Positions 63,539 through 64,000 of a DNA stretch of 64,000 bases are shown here, piece by piece. Position 1 is the stretch's first letter, and each line of letters begins with the position of its first letter. The notes beneath the pieces are model-generated. The model saw only the letters and a list, made by a program, of their open reading frames with translations. It did no database searches and had not been told where the DNA came from. The position numbers and the translations under genes were made by a program. This DNA comes from Thermoflavifilum aggregans (lineage in GTDB: Bacteria > Bacteroidota > Bacteroidia > Chitinophagales > Chitinophagaceae). The stretch spans positions 2,584,001-2,648,000 of the forward strand of contig NZ_PGFG01000001.1 of assembly GCF_002797735.1 (NCBI RefSeq), in the 5' to 3' direction.

Positions 63539-64000
63539 ATGGACACAACAGCTGTGCAGACGCCTCAATCCCTGACTCCGAAGGATTTTGCCACTGATCA
63601 GGAAGTGCGCTGGTGCCCGGGTTGCGGCGATTATTCGATTCTCAAGCAGGTGCAAACCGTAATGCCTACGCTGGGTATTCCAAGGGAAAACATCGTAATT
63701 ATCTCAGGCATTGGTTGTTCTTCACGTTTCCCTTATTACATGAATACTTATGGCATGCACTCCATTCATGGCCGTGCTACTGCCATTGCTTCTGGCCTGA
63801 AAGCCTGCCGGCCTGAACTCAGCGTATGGATTGTAACGGGCGATGGTGACGGCCTTTCTATCGGTGCCGGACATATGGTACATATCCTGCGTCGCAATTT
63901 CGATGTCAATATTTTGTTGTTTAACAATCAGATTTACGGGTTGACAAAAGGGCAATATTCACCCACTTCTGAAGAAAACAAAATTACCAAATCCACACCC
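63539..64000 (+). CDS. 2-oxoacid:ferredoxin oxidoreductase beta subunit, 5' part
   Basis: The first 154 codons of a gene cut by the right edge. [14 protein letters not shown] and [17 protein letters not shown] are typical of the beta subunit of 2-oxoglutarate/2-oxoacid:ferredoxin oxidoreductase (KorB type), and [12 protein letters not shown] is the thiamine-diphosphate and Mg-binding motif. The enzyme oxidatively decarboxylates a 2-oxoacid to an acyl-CoA with ferredoxin as acceptor. In KorA/KorB operons the alpha subunit usually precedes beta; here the gene just upstream is AhpD-like, so alpha must lie elsewhere or beyond the edge. Substrate (2-oxoglutarate or another) cannot be fixed. Confidence 0.9.
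   Translation, partial: MDTTAVQTPQSLTPKDFATDQEVRWCPGCGDYSILKQVQTVMPTLGIPRENIVIISGIGCSSRFPYYMNTYGMHSIHGRATAIASGLKACRPELSVWIVTGDGDGLSIGAGHMVHILRRNFDVNILLFNNQIYGLTKGQYSPTSEENKITKSTP

Noticed and set aside
1-64000. CRISPR array, prophage or insertion sequence
   Set aside because: No spaced direct repeats, transposase, integrase or phage structural genes were seen while reading both strands.

Overview
The window reads as chromosomal DNA of a member of the Bacteroidota, most likely the family Chitinophagaceae. The supporting signs are a SusC/SusD/SusE starch locus, type IX secretion (T9SS) C-terminal sorting domains, the gliding genes gldF and gldG, a MurF-alanine racemase fusion, 7TMR-DISM histidine kinases, and promoters of the Bacteroidota form (-33 TTTG, -7 TAnnTTTG) with few Shine-Dalgarno sites. 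The family assignment is inference. No phage, transposase, CRISPR array or rRNA was seen; there is one tRNA.

Region 1 (1-21,300) is an exopolysaccharide locus. On the minus strand lie a pseudo-receiver/sugar-phosphate transferase fusion, two family-2 glycosyltransferases and the first codons of an asparagine synthase, with a single-domain response regulator and a 42-residue membrane peptide beside them. On the plus strand follow another glycosyltransferase, an acyltransferase, a 2,261-residue secreted esterase-like multidomain protein, a Wzc-like chain-length protein with degenerate kinase motifs, a second acyltransferase, a 33-residue membrane peptide, a Wzy/ligase-like polymerase, a short TolC-like protein and a GT-C type membrane glycosyltransferase that has no usable start codon.

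Region 2 (21,300-34,500) mixes housekeeping genes (zinc alcohol dehydrogenase, tRNA-Arg, lysA, M20 dipeptidase, two NAD(P)-dependent reductases, fumC) with a tight four-gene operon at 25,773-30,918. That operon encodes a GNAT-fold acyltransferase resembling autoinducer or N-acyl amino acid synthases, an E1/ThiF-like adenylating enzyme, a 7TMR-DISM sensor kinase and a receiver-kinase hybrid. Its upstream half is much more AT-rich than its surroundings. It looks like a self-contained signal-making and signal-sensing module and is the best candidate here for an undescribed system.

Region 3 (34,500-46,100) carries a zinc dehydrogenase, a double-hairpin terminator, and a starch/maltodextrin utilisation locus: SusE-like, SusD-like, SusC-like and a T9SS-secreted alpha-amylase. 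The amylase promoter overlaps a perfect 17-bp palindrome. An amidohydrolase lies upstream.

Region 4 (46,100-64,000) is mainly core functions: SIMPL protein, polysaccharide deacetylase, TatD, cysteine desulfurase, a cytochrome c lipoprotein, GldF/GldG, TerC, MurF-Alr, acetyl-CoA synthetase, an S41 protease, an N-acetylmuramoyl-L-alanine amidase, an AhpD-like protein, and the start of a 2-oxoacid:ferredoxin oxidoreductase beta subunit that runs off the right edge.
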